The notes below the pieces were generated by a model that searched no databases, had not been told where the DNA came from, and saw only the letters and a program-made list of their open reading frames with translations. From GYS-P2D sp964522505 (lineage in GTDB: Bacteria > Bacteroidota > Bacteroidia > Chitinophagales > Saprospiraceae): a stretch of 64,000 nucleotides of DNA. Shown in pieces: positions 44,132-52,940 of the stretch; the stretch's first letter is position 1; the number at the start of each line of letters is the position of its first letter. A program made the position numbers and the translations under genes. Location of the stretch: NCBI GenBank assembly GCA_964522505.1, contig CAZFWJ010000005.1, positions 32,503 to 96,502 on the forward strand. Direction: 5' to 3'.

Positions 44132-44826
44132 GCAAAGAATTAGCCCTTGTCATACCCGTTTATAACGAAGCTGATATCATTGGAGTCGTGATCGAAGATT
44201 GGACACAAGCCTTGCGCCAGCTCTCTATAGATTTTGAATTGAGACTCTACAATGATGGGTCCAAAGATCAAACGATAAATGTGTTGAGAGCACTTGAAGG
44301 AGACTATCCAGAGCTCGTGGTGATTGACAAGCCTAATAGTGGTCATGGCCCAACGATATTACAAGGATATTTAGAGTCGGAGGCGGAATATATCTTTCAG
44401 GTAGATTCTGATAATGAAATGAAAGCGAAGCACTTCGAGAAGCTGTGGAAGAAAAGAGAGAAATATGATTTTATTTTAGGGAAGAGAAATTATACTTATG
44501 ATCATCCATTGGCCAGAAGAGTTGTGAGCTATATCGCCAAGGCTTGTATCAACCTGTTTTATGGAAGAGGTATATCAGATGTCAATGTGCCGTATAGACT
44601 CATGGCTAAAGCCAAATTTGAACCAATATTTAGGGATATTCCTACCGACACGTTTGCGCCAAATCTGATCGTATCTGGTATGGCGGTGAGAAATAAGCTA
44701 AAGATTAAGACGATTGACGTGCCTACAGATTTTAGGACTACAGGTAGTGTCTCCATCCAAAAGCTCAAACTGCTGAAAGTAGCGCTTAGGTCATTTAGGC
44801 AGACCATTGCACATGCCCTCAAATGA
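44128..44826 (+). CDS. Family 2 glycosyltransferase (DPM1/GtrB-like)
   Basis: This 232-residue GT-A enzyme shows LALVIPVYNEADIIGVVIEDW, LYNDGSKDQTINVL, GHGPTILQGY and the acceptor/metal motif YIFQVDSDNEM (DxD-like). Its size and pattern fit dolichyl-phosphate mannosyltransferase-like enzymes, which transfer a sugar to a polyprenyl phosphate; no C-terminal membrane segments are present. The gene lies within the glf operon and is followed after seven bases by a polytopic membrane protein gene, a plausible GT-C partner. Confidence 0.85.
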   Translation: MSKELALVIPVYNEADIIGVVIEDWTQALRQLSIDFELRLYNDGSKDQTINVLRALEGDYPELVVIDKPNSGHGPTILQGYLESEAEYIFQVDSDNEMKAKHFEKLWKKREKYDFILGKRNYTYDHPLARRVVSYIAKACINLFYGRGISDVNVPYRLMAKAKFEPIFRDIPTDTFAPNLIVSGMAVRNKLKIKTIDVPTDFRTTGSVSIQKLKLLKVALRSFRQTIAHALK

Positions 44827-44833
44827 TTAGGTC

Positions 44834-46831
44834 ATGCCTGGAATAGAACTATTCATTGATAACCTATTATACTTTGCCATAAGTTGTGGGCTATTCTTGG
44901 GCATAGGACGACTCATCAATCGTAAGAAGTTATTCTCATACACTGAAGCCTTCTATGCGCTGTTTTTTGGCATACTGTTGATAAGCACCCTGACTGCCCT
45001 GATTCATACTAAGGGAGTAACGATTTTGGCGGTCTATCTTCTGATGGGAGCGATATTGTACTATCAGGAGAGGCGATACCCCAAGACTGTAGATAAGCCT
45101 TGCATCTATCCATCATCTGGCCTCTTTATGAGCCTGAGTGTGATAGCAGGAATACTATATGTCTATATATGGTCATTCTTAAGTCTGGGGCAGTTCGACG
45201 CATTTCCATATTATATTCCAGATGGTACATCATTATCGCCTAATGATTATATCATCAATACCATCCGGTCATTTTACCTTGGTCTGACAGGAGAAGAGAA
45301 TTACTACCATGTGTTAAATCATCTCGATCCCGCTTATCACGGGACTAAGCCATATCACTATCTCGAGTTTTGGACGACAGTGGCTGTAGATTCCTGCGTC
45401 CCTGGCCTGATTGCCGGACGTTTCAGACTCGTCGTTAATAATCTGTTTTATTTGACTTCCCTTATCGGCATACTCGCACTGATGGAGCGATATTATAAGC
45501 TTCGATGGTATCATATCGGTCTGGCGATGAGCTTGATGTTTTGTGCTGGGCTCTATCTTCCTTTTTACCAGGGCATATTCAATGACTTCAGCTTGCCGAT
45601 ATTTTCGCATCGATTAAAAATGCCTGTCTACTACCTGTTCATCTTGGCTTGCCTCATTGAACATGTTCGTGGTAATTATGTCAGAGCGATCTGGGCACTG
45701 TTAGGCTTATGTGTCGCTACCATCGTCGCTGTACCCGCCATATTTGGAGGGGTGGGGGTATACATTCTATATCACTTCTTTAGAAAGGAAAAAATTGCAT
45801 CAACACTCATCTTCCAGATTCTTATTAGTGGAGTCGCTATAGTCGTGTTCTATAGCATGACAGGATCACAAGAGCTTAACATCAGGGCTAATGCTGGCAC
45901 AAGTGAGCTGATCACTAATCTCGGTTCTTTGTTTGCTTCAGATGTACCAGCTAAGCTATTCATCATCCTCAAGACCATCATCGAAGAAGTTATAATCTAC
46001 GTTCCGTTAATAGTGATTGGAGTAGTCCTTATCAGATCAAATAAAAGGAGTTGGCAGGAGTATCGTGATCTTTCGGTACTTCTGGGTGGTATCTTACTAT
46101 CAGGAGCGTTGGCTTATGGCTTGTTCTCTCAACAGAAAGATTCGGCACAACTCTTTTACAATGTTATTAATCCAGTACTCAATGTCATGCTGATTTGGTT
46201 CATTATCAAGCTGGTCTCCCATTGGGGGAATCCTGTTGATGGTGGTCCAACATTGAATAGGGTAACTTACCTCGGATGCGGCACGCTCATAGTTGCTATG
46301 ATGAGTCTACAATTCTATACTGCTGTGAAAAGAAACATAGTCCCTGCGAGAACTGCACAGCATTATTCGGATCAATATCTCAACGAGATTCGATCATTCA
46401 TAATCAGCGATGATAAGATTACACTGGGGGCGGCAATCAAAGGTGGTGAGGATTATGCTTCGTCATATTCATGGCAGACAGCAGCATATACTTTGGGTTA
46501 CTATCTGGCTTACATGAAGGATGGAGCTATGGCATTAAGCATTAGCGACTACGATATCCCAATACAAGAAGACCATTTGGGAGATCGGGAGTCTGCATTA
46601 TTTTATCGTTTCGTTCAGCAGCAAAAGGCAGATGAGACCTTTGTTAGTATGGCCTACAGCCAATTGAAATTCATAGAGCAATATGACTTAGATTTTATCA
46701 TCCTCTCCCAAAGAGGACATCTGCCTCATGAGTTATCAGCAGTAGCAGAGACAATACTTGAGGACTCTATATCTGGAGAACGATTCATTATAGTCAATAG
46801 AGCGTTGGTCCTCAGAGAGAATAGAAACTGA
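44834..46831 (+). CDS. Polytopic membrane protein, possible GT-C glycosyltransferase
   Basis: This 665-residue protein has about 12-13 membrane segments and a C-terminal periplasmic domain of about 150 residues. Its first loops contain FDAFPYYIPDGTSLSPNDYI and HLDPAYHGTKPYHYLEFW, aromatic- and acid-rich in the way of GT-C enzymes and Wzy-like polymerases. I cannot name the family. As the last gene of the glf-methyltransferase-GT2 operon it is likely to transfer or polymerise a lipid-linked sugar. About 410 bases without a gene follow. Confidence 0.75.
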   Translation: MPGIELFIDNLLYFAISCGLFLGIGRLINRKKLFSYTEAFYALFFGILLISTLTALIHTKGVTILAVYLLMGAILYYQERRYPKTVDKPCIYPSSGLFMSLSVIAGILYVYIWSFLSLGQFDAFPYYIPDGTSLSPNDYIINTIRSFYLGLTGEENYYHVLNHLDPAYHGTKPYHYLEFWTTVAVDSCVPGLIAGRFRLVVNNLFYLTSLIGILALMERYYKLRWYHIGLAMSLMFCAGLYLPFYQGIFNDFSLPIFSHRLKMPVYYLFILACLIEHVRGNYVRAIWALLGLCVATIVAVPAIFGGVGVYILYHFFRKEKIASTLIFQILISGVAIVVFYSMTGSQELNIRANAGTSELITNLGSLFASDVPAKLFIILKTIIEEVIIYVPLIVIGVVLIRSNKRSWQEYRDLSVLLGGILLSGALAYGLFSQQKDSAQLFYNVINPVLNVMLIWFIIKLVSHWGNPVDGGPTLNRVTYLGCGTLIVAMMSLQFYTAVKRNIVPARTAQHYSDQYLNEIRSFIISDDKITLGAAIKGGEDYASSYSWQTAAYTLGYYLAYMKDGAMALSISDYDIPIQEDHLGDRESALFYRFVQQQKADETFVSMAYSQLKFIEQYDLDFIILSQRGHLPHELSAVAETILEDSISGERFIIVNRALVLRENRN

Positions 46832-47242
46832 GCGATTTTTTATATCAACTGTACTTTATCCGTTATGACACGGCTATTTGCGAGTTATAAATCAACAAAA
46901 CCATTGCGATTAGGTAACACATCTCCTATGCTTCCTCTTTACTTTTCCTAAGCCCTCATGTGTTTGTTAAACATGAAATATCAAGTTACCAAAACTGGTC
47001 AACTTTCGCTATTTGTATTTTATTAGATCTTAGTATAGTGTATTTCTCAGTCGTAGTTGCAAAACGAAGTCAAGAGAATCGCACTTATTCTATCGATTCA
47101 TAAGTGTTCATGATAGCTAGCAAAAAGAATGCGGCATAGACTATGATATGATCGTATATCTCTTCTCCCCGTTCGAGAGATGACGACTTATCATCTAGCC
47201 GTGCATAACAATAAATCAAAAAAAGCTACCACTACAACTCCA
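46832..47242. other. Intergenic region with no supported gene
   Basis: These 411 bases between the glf operon and the GNAT gene (both ending here) contain no reading frame I support; the longest plus-strand frame is about 27 codons. A weak inverted repeat CATGTGTTT-gtt-AAACATG lies near 46957. No terminator with a T run is obvious beyond a GCGATTTTTT stretch right after the 46831 stop. Confidence 0.5.
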
Positions 47243-47761
47243 TTAAGAACTTCTCTCTTCTTTCAGAAGTGCATAGAGAGGAGCATCTAAGAACTCCCCA
47301 TTCTTATATACGTACTTTCTGCTGATACCCTCTTTGATGAATCCATTTTTGATCAGAACTTTTTCAGATGCAGGATTATTAGAGTACACATGCGCTTGCA
47401 ACCTAACAAATGAAGTATGCTCGAAGTAGTGCGCCACTAATAATGCCAAGGCTTTACTGGCAATACCTCGACCCCAGGCCTCGACGCCGAGCCAATAGCC
47501 GATCTCTGCAGTATAGCGATGTACATCTATCAGGGCATTGCCGCCACAAACCCCTACTAATACGTCGCCTTCGAATATACCGAGGTTTAAGATAGGCTCT
47601 TGCTCTGAGACGAATGAGATATATCCCTCAGCATCTGATTGACTATATGGATGTGGAAAGTAATCTCGCAATTTATCTGCGATACGTTTATCATTAGCGA
47701 TCTCGGCAAGGCGAGGAATATCTGATACACCTAGTGGCTGAAGTGTTATGTTATTACTCAT
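47243..47761 (-). CDS. GNAT acetyltransferase (RimJ/RimL-like)
   Basis: This 172-residue acetyl-CoA-dependent N-acetyltransferase starts MSNNITLQPL and has the motif A region YWLGVEAWGRGIASKALALLVAHYF (Q/RxxGxG/A type) with HVYSNNPASEKVLIKNGFIKEG near the end, typical of the RimJ/RimL-like acetyltransferase group. The acceptor may be a protein N-terminus or small amine. It lies 47 bases downstream of the last methyltransferase gene of the preceding cluster, so it might be the last member of that transcript. Confidence 0.85.
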   Translation of the reverse strand: MSNNITLQPLGVSDIPRLAEIANDKRIADKLRDYFPHPYSQSDAEGYISFVSEQEPILNLGIFEGDVLVGVCGGNALIDVHRYTAEIGYWLGVEAWGRGIASKALALLVAHYFEHTSFVRLQAHVYSNNPASEKVLIKNGFIKEGISRKYVYKNGEFLDAPLYALLKEERSS

Positions 47762-47808
47762 TCATCAGAAAGGTATGAAATCGCTCAATAACTTTGCGAA
47801 ATCTGGCG

Positions 47809-48660
47809 CTACGGCGCTACGAAGTAATCAAAATGGTCTACCTGGATCAATAGCCTGTTATCGCCTGATTCCTGACGCCTATTCTTCAGCCAATCATTGA
47901 AGTATTCTGGTCGTCCAGGCATCTCATTAATAGCGATTTCCATGTACTCGAGGATGAATCCGTGCATGGCTTGCGCTTGAGGATCTAAGTGCCATATACT
48001 GTTGCCTTCAGTGTAGTTTGCCCCGTTATCTGAGTAGTATTTCTTGATATCTCGATGGCAGTTGGGGCCCATCCCGATGCCGAAGTGTTGTGAGCGTAAC
48101 ATATGACCATGGTATAGCTCGATGCACGTATCATCACCTTCCAAAACAGGATTAAATGACATCCCCGTGTAATTCAATACGGACAGTATTGCGCAATTAT
48201 GCCCGCGTACGATCTGATCAAACTTGGCATACTGATCTATCGAGAATAAATCAAATATTGCCGAGGCGGTTACCAAGTCGATGCTCAGATCCCTTAGATA
48301 GGTATCAATATTGAGTAGGGAGTCATTAAGTGTAGTAAGGGTAATGGTTCTGCTATCCGTACTAAAGGTCGTCTTGTTATCTAAAGTCTCAATCTGAAAA
48401 CCCTCGACAGCGAGCTCTTTGCAAATCCGCTTTACACTATGGTCGATGAGCTTAGCATCTTGCTCCAAGAATGTCCAGTTCTGGTCGTTTTCTATTCTGG
48501 CGTAAACGGCTAAAAAAGTAGAGCCCGTACCAGATCCGACATCCATAATATTGATGACATCTTGCTTGTCAAAATAGCTGAAACATGCTTGTTCAACCGA
48601 CTTGTTCCGAGCACTTACATCATGTACGAATCGCTCATCTAACCAACTACTAAATTCCAT
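47809..48660 (-). CDS. SAM-dependent methyltransferase
   Basis: This 283-residue protein has the class I methyltransferase motif I IMDVGSGTGSTFLAVYARI (about 38-56), a motif II acidic region FLEQDAKLIDHSVKR, and a distinct C-terminal half with RSQHFGIGMGPNCHRDIKKYY and LQVDHFDYFVAP. It is the last gene of the GTP cyclohydrolase II-led run of eleven minus-strand genes (24 bases from its neighbour). The acceptor is unknown; it may decorate the compound made by the cluster. Confidence 0.82.
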   Translation of the reverse strand: MEFSSWLDERFVHDVSARNKSVEQACFSYFDKQDVINIMDVGSGTGSTFLAVYARIENDQNWTFLEQDAKLIDHSVKRICKELAVEGFQIETLDNKTTFSTDSRTITLTTLNDSLLNIDTYLRDLSIDLVTASAIFDLFSIDQYAKFDQIVRGHNCAILSVLNYTGMSFNPVLEGDDTCIELYHGHMLRSQHFGIGMGPNCHRDIKKYYSDNGANYTEGNSIWHLDPQAQAMHGFILEYMEIAINEMPGRPEYFNDWLKNRRQESGDNRLLIQVDHFDYFVAP

Positions 48661-48684
48661 ATCGTCTTTTTATTTCAGGGATTT

Positions 48685-49458
48685 TTATAGAGAATGCACT
48701 TGAAAAGGTGCCAGTTTCAATTGATTTTGCTCAGCTATGATATCGGGTTTAACACAGAGAAAATCATTCTTAAAACGAAATAAACTATAGTATCTACTAA
48801 GTGATGATTTTAGCTCGTGGATTTCCTGGTCTGCAAGATTCAATACTTCGACGAGGATAATATGAGGCCTAAGATCCTCGAGATTAAGTTGTGACAAGAT
48901 CTTCCAATCATAACCCTCCGCATCAATAATCAAGACATGTATATCATCGATATCATGTTTAGAGAGTAAGGCATTTAAGTTCATACAGGGGACCTCGATT
49001 TCTTCGATGTATTCGTCTACTACACCTTGTGACAGCGATAAGACATGCTCCTTAGAGAATGAACTGATCTGACTGTAATTTTCTGGAACTTCAGAGAATG
49101 CTGACTCTGGAATATAATAGAACGGTATGGCTCCAGTAGAATCAGATATTGCTGCCATCTCAAACTTAAATCTCTCATGATTGCCATAGTTGGCCTTTAA
49201 CCTTTCGAAGAGATAGGGTATAGGCTCCACGAACAAACATTGCCAATGACGATTTCTGTTTATTGCTTTATAGATGGGATCATCGGTTTTACCATCATGA
49301 GCGCCAATCTGCACAATGTGAGAATCACAGTCTCTGGAGAGCTGTTCAATCCAATATTTAGTGGATTGGTAGTTAGCAGGATAGACTAAGCGACGTAGCC
49401 ACTCCACAAGATCTCTGGTTAGTGGGTGGCGATCCAAGTATGCTATAAGTTGATTCAT
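48685..49458 (-). CDS. FkbM family methyltransferase
   Basis: This 257-residue protein shows the FkbM pattern: HIVQIGAHDGKTDDPIYKAI (motif I, about 48-68), LFVEPIPYLFERLKANYG, MNLNALLSKHDIDDIHVLIIDAEGYDWKILSQL with the conserved acidic D-EG, and HIILVEVLNL. FkbM-type enzymes O-methylate hydroxyls of sugars or polyketide-type groups. It overlaps the preceding cluster gene by four bases (49455-49458), supporting shared expression. Confidence 0.88.
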   Translation of the reverse strand: MNQLIAYLDRHPLTRDLVEWLRRLVYPANYQSTKYWIEQLSRDCDSHIVQIGAHDGKTDDPIYKAINRNRHWQCLFVEPIPYLFERLKANYGNHERFKFEMAAISDSTGAIPFYYIPESAFSEVPENYSQISSFSKEHVLSLSQGVVDEYIEEIEVPCMNLNALLSKHDIDDIHVLIIDAEGYDWKILSQLNLEDLRPHIILVEVLNLADQEIHELKSSLSRYYSLFRFKNDFLCVKPDIIAEQNQLKLAPFQVHSL

Positions 49459-50327
49459 TTGTTCGACGGTGTTGATGGGTTTGAAAATGTATGTTGAGAT
49501 TCTTTCTCAAATACCAAAAAGCAATATTTAATCAATCCTCTTTTTGTCGCTCGTTGTAAGGCATCTCCGCCCCGTAGACTTTCCCAATAAACTGATTTAA
49601 TGGGCAGCTTATCATACATATAGGTGAACATACCTATAAGTCGATCTCTATTTGAGTATGTATTGAGGTATGGCGTCAGATCCATCTGAGTCACTAATCG
49701 CAGCCCTTCTTTATGGGCCATCTTAATCAATTCATCTGCAGTATGCAGATTACCGATATGCCATCCCTCCCTAAAGTCTTGGACGAGTCGAGCATCACGA
49801 TCAGACATATTATGACTTACTATCATGTCATCACATAGGCAGTATCTACCACCACCTTTTAGTGTTTGGGAGACTTGTTGGAGCAACTTGTGAGGTTGAT
49901 CGGAGTGAACGAAAGACTCGATCTGATAAATGAGATGTTTCGACTCAAATCGATTGAGATTATGGAAATCTCCCTGATAGATTATTAGTTTATCTCGATT
50001 TGCCGATTGATGGAGTAATTGATTTCCTATCTCAGTTTGCCTATTGGATATAGTCAGTCCATCTATGGTGGCGGCACTAGTAGAATGTCTTGCGAGGTAT
50101 GACATGGTAGCCCCGACACCACAGCCGAGATCAAGGATGTCTGCTGACTCGAGGTCTAATTGTGTTACTTGTTCACTGATCAGCTTATTGACATAATTGA
50201 TAGCTTCCTCATTATTACTGATGCCTGGCCCCCATACGAGTCGATGTATATTTTGTGCCTCTTTTGACTGCCCCAAATTGAGGAACCAAGAGGTATTGTT
50301 ATCATAATATTCTTCTACTGTAGCCAT
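49455..50327 (-). CDS. Class I SAM methyltransferase (cyclopropane/MPBQ-like)
   Basis: This 290-residue enzyme begins MATVEEYYDNNTSWFLNLG, a start seen in methyltransferases of the UbiE/cyclopropane-type group. Motif I is ADILDLGCGVGATMSYLARH (about 63-82), motif II IDGLTISNRQTEIGNQL, and the later HLIYQIESFVHSDQPHKLLQQVSQTLKGGGRYCLCDDMIV follows the same family pattern. It is one of three methyltransferases in the cluster's downstream part. The acceptor is not deducible. Confidence 0.85.
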   Translation of the reverse strand: MATVEEYYDNNTSWFLNLGQSKEAQNIHRLVWGPGISNNEEAINYVNKLISEQVTQLDLESADILDLGCGVGATMSYLARHSTSAATIDGLTISNRQTEIGNQLLHQSANRDKLIIYQGDFHNLNRFESKHLIYQIESFVHSDQPHKLLQQVSQTLKGGGRYCLCDDMIVSHNMSDRDARLVQDFREGWHIGNLHTADELIKMAHKEGLRLVTQMDLTPYLNTYSNRDRLIGMFTYMYDKLPIKSVYWESLRGGDALQRATKRGLIKYCFLVFEKESQHTFSNPSTPSNK

Positions 50328-50351
50328 AGACTAAATTCAATATCACTTTAG

Positions 50352-51194
50352 TTAGCGCACTTCAATCTTGTATTGATCAACAAGTTGCTTATTGTATTTC
50401 ATATAGATAGCGTCCAAATCCTTCCTAATTGACTCCGATACGCTAATCGATGAATTGTTCTGATTGAATTGCTGCTGCAGAATATTACTAAAATCATGCG
50501 AAGACAGCCCAAGCCAGGAGACAAGGGTGTTAAGGACTTCTTCACTACCATTACCCTGCAATTTTCTAGATGGAATAACCTTAAGCCCGTTGCCAAATGA
50601 CTGCTGCCAGTTAGCGAGATATCGACTATAAAACCCCTGCTCTAATATCCTGGTCGACTGCTTGTTGTTGAGTTTGTTGATTTCATCCTCGACGAACTCT
50701 GCTAAGCTTCCAACGTCATTACCAGCACGACCGGACTCATCAAATCTCTTGAGCATCTGATAGTGTGAGATAAACCTGTCTGTGGGATTTCGTACCAATG
50801 CGATAACCTTTACTTTCGGCAAGATCCGTTTGACAATCTTAGGGTTAGCACGTGCCATCGTGGTTGCTGTAGCCTCACCAGTGATGTAGTCCACATCTGA
50901 GCGGATTACCTTTTCAAATTTAGATTCTGACAGTGTTCCATCGCTCTCCAATTCGATCCAATCGCCGATGGCTTTGTCTTTATTAAGGTCTGGAAATTTA
51001 TTGATATAAGATCTGTATTTCTTAAGTAAAACGAGAGGGTTAGTGAAGTTGAAGTATCCCGGTTCTTTTACTCTACAGGGCAACACTTGTGGATGATCAT
51101 TGAGATAGCGATACAGTGACGAACTGGCGCACTTGACCCCTCCAATAATTAAGAATGATGGCTTCAATATTCTCTTTGTTTTCATCACAGCCAT
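50352..51194 (-). CDS. Sulfotransferase family protein
   Basis: Starting at the ATG at 51194 (four bases after the preceding stop), this protein has about 280 residues. The PAPS-binding loop reads FLIIGGVKCASSSLYRYLNDHP, a variant with lysine-cysteine in the P-loop, and the 3'-phosphate region is ALVRNPTDRFISHYQMLKRF. C-terminal residues follow family layout. An upstream ATG at 51185 gives an almost identical start. It adds sulfate to the glycosylated or phospholinked product inferred for this cluster, or to a surface glycan. Confidence 0.85.
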   Translation of the reverse strand: MAVMKTKRILKPSFLIIGGVKCASSSLYRYLNDHPQVLPCRVKEPGYFNFTNPLVLLKKYRSYINKFPDLNKDKAIGDWIELESDGTLSESKFEKVIRSDVDYITGEATATTMARANPKIVKRILPKVKVIALVRNPTDRFISHYQMLKRFDESGRAGNDVGSLAEFVEDEINKLNNKQSTRILEQGFYSRYLANWQQSFGNGLKVIPSRKLQGNGSEEVLNTLVSWLGLSSHDFSNILQQQFNQNNSSISVSESIRKDLDAIYMKYNKQLVDQYKIEVR

Positions 51195-51198
51195 AATT

Positions 51199-52233
51199 TT
51201 ATAAGGAATGAGTTGTATAAATAGTCTCAACCATCTTTCGGGCGCTTAAACCCCAATCAAATTCCTTCAACTGATCTGTGTCAAATTGATAGTTTCCCTT
51301 TTGATCAACGGCATTAAGAATGGCTTGCGCCATGGCTTCGCTGTCATATGGTGGTATAAGATGTCCATTAACCCCACTTTGGATCACTTCCGATAAACCT
51401 CCGACATCAAAGGCTACAACGGGAGTCATATTGGCAACTGCATCGACCACTGACAAAGAGAGATTTTCCATTATCGAAGTATGTAGCAAGAGATCGTAGT
51501 TGCCATAATTCAATTCTTGGACATAGCCCTTATGATCGATGATCGGATAGGACATAATCTCATCGTAGAGATTAGCGTCTTCTATGTTACCATATAGATC
51601 AATCTTCAGAGACAAGTTCTCTTGACTTAGCAAGTGCAGAACCTTCAGCAGATGATGGCATTTTCTATAGCTGATATTGCCCGCCATCAAGATGCGATAC
51701 GGTGTGCTTTCGTGCTGTACCACTGGTGATGAGAGCTGTGTGATTCCATTGCGGATCAATTGCAGTTGATCAGTGCTCTCCTCAATAAAGGCTCTCTTAT
51801 ACTCAGATACGGTGAATACCATTTTGGCATGTTTAAATATATGCCGATAACGATCAATGATATCACGACCCGCTTCACGATCCTCAACATGCCCCAGCAT
51901 ATCAGGCCAGTTGTCATGATAACTGAAGTAAAATGGTAGTCCGTAATCAGCAATGTAATGACACTTATGAAAGTCGCCATAGAGCACTGTGGGTTCACTA
52001 ATGGTACTCAGATAGTCAAGCACTTCCTGTTTATGGGAGATAAGGACAATGTTGACCTTATCAGATAGGGCTCCATCATGTTGCTCACACAAGATGGTGA
52101 TCCGATTGAAGCTATTGATCATGTGCTCGATTAACTTACAGGTCGCTAAGGAGCCTCCAGAATAAGATACGCCAAAGTTCTCTGAGATCACGACAAGATC
52201 CAATGCGCTGTTATGTCTACTATATCCCTTCAT
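51199..52233 (-). CDS. GT4 family glycosyltransferase
   Basis: This 344-residue GT-B enzyme shows an N-terminal acceptor domain beginning VVISENFGVSYSGGSLATCKLIEHM, and the nucleotide-sugar domain with RILMAGNISYRKCHHLLKVLHLL, YDLLLHTSIMENLSLSVVDAVA (the EX7E-like region) and VVAFDVGGLSEVIQSGVNGHLIPPYD. It overlaps the CDP-alcohol phosphatidyltransferase gene by four bases. It most likely adds a sugar to the cluster's product. Confidence 0.88.
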   Translation of the reverse strand: MKGYSRHNSALDLVVISENFGVSYSGGSLATCKLIEHMINSFNRITILCEQHDGALSDKVNIVLISHKQEVLDYLSTISEPTVLYGDFHKCHYIADYGLPFYFSYHDNWPDMLGHVEDREAGRDIIDRYRHIFKHAKMVFTVSEYKRAFIEESTDQLQLIRNGITQLSSPVVQHESTPYRILMAGNISYRKCHHLLKVLHLLSQENLSLKIDLYGNIEDANLYDEIMSYPIIDHKGYVQELNYGNYDLLLHTSIMENLSLSVVDAVANMTPVVAFDVGGLSEVIQSGVNGHLIPPYDSEAMAQAILNAVDQKGNYQFDTDQLKEFDWGLSARKMVETIYTTHSL

Positions 52234-52940
52234 GTTATGGGATGCTTATTATCTAACCAGAGGTAATAGTATGATATCAAAAATGAAATTACAATGAGTA
52301 TGGAACTCACCATGAGAACGATCTGCTGCAACTCACTCTGATATGCAATAGACCATAGCAAGCTCAGATAAAACAGACCAGCTACATAGCTGGCGATCTT
52401 ATTACTTCGTTCTTTTTGGACTGTAGGATTAATGATCCTCAGGATGATGATGTAGCTATAGCGCATCAAGCCTGGAATAATAAGCCATAGGGGCATGCTA
52501 TGGTGGATGATGAGGTATACACAACAGAATAAAACAAACAGCGAATCTACCTCGACATCGAATGCGCGTCCCCAAAGGGATTCTTGCTTAAACCTACGGG
52601 CTAGGTGTCCATCAACTCTATCAAGTGCTACGATGAGGATCAATGCACTTATAAGGAGTGTGGTGTGAAGGGATGGCCAAATAGCGATAAGCAGCACTAG
52701 CAGAAACAGTCTGATTGCAGTTACCCAGTTGGCATAGGTTCTGAAGGGTAAGAACGTATGCTTAGGCTCCTTATTTAGGGTGATGAAATATATAAAAGAG
52801 ACCAAAGCTAAGGCAAAGAGGCTGAGCGTATTCCCCAAGTTTAGCGATACTATTGCTCCAGCTACAATCATCAATGCATGGACGACATCCCATCCAGAAT
52901 CCTCGAGAAACAGATTGTTGAATTCCTTTACTTGAACCAT
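52230..52940 (-). CDS. CDP-alcohol phosphatidyltransferase family protein
   Basis: This 236-residue membrane protein has about six to seven hydrophobic segments and the complete family signature D-x2-D-G-x2-A-R-x8-G-x3-D-x3-D as DRVDGHLARRFKQESLWGRAFDVEVD (about 108-133). Such enzymes transfer the phosphoalcohol from a CDP-activated donor onto a hydroxyl acceptor with release of CMP. Known acceptors include glycerol phosphate, inositol and serine; the donor and acceptor here are unknown. It overlaps its neighbours by 4 and 13 bases, in the middle of the eleven-gene cluster. Confidence 0.88.
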   Translation of the reverse strand: MVQVKEFNNLFLEDSGWDVVHALMIVAGAIVSLNLGNTLSLFALALVSFIYFITLNKEPKHTFLPFRTYANWVTAIRLFLLVLLIAIWPSLHTTLLISALILIVALDRVDGHLARRFKQESLWGRAFDVEVDSLFVLFCCVYLIIHHSMPLWLIIPGLMRYSYIIILRIINPTVQKERSNKIASYVAGLFYLSLLWSIAYQSELQQIVLMVSSILIVISFLISYYYLWLDNKHPIT

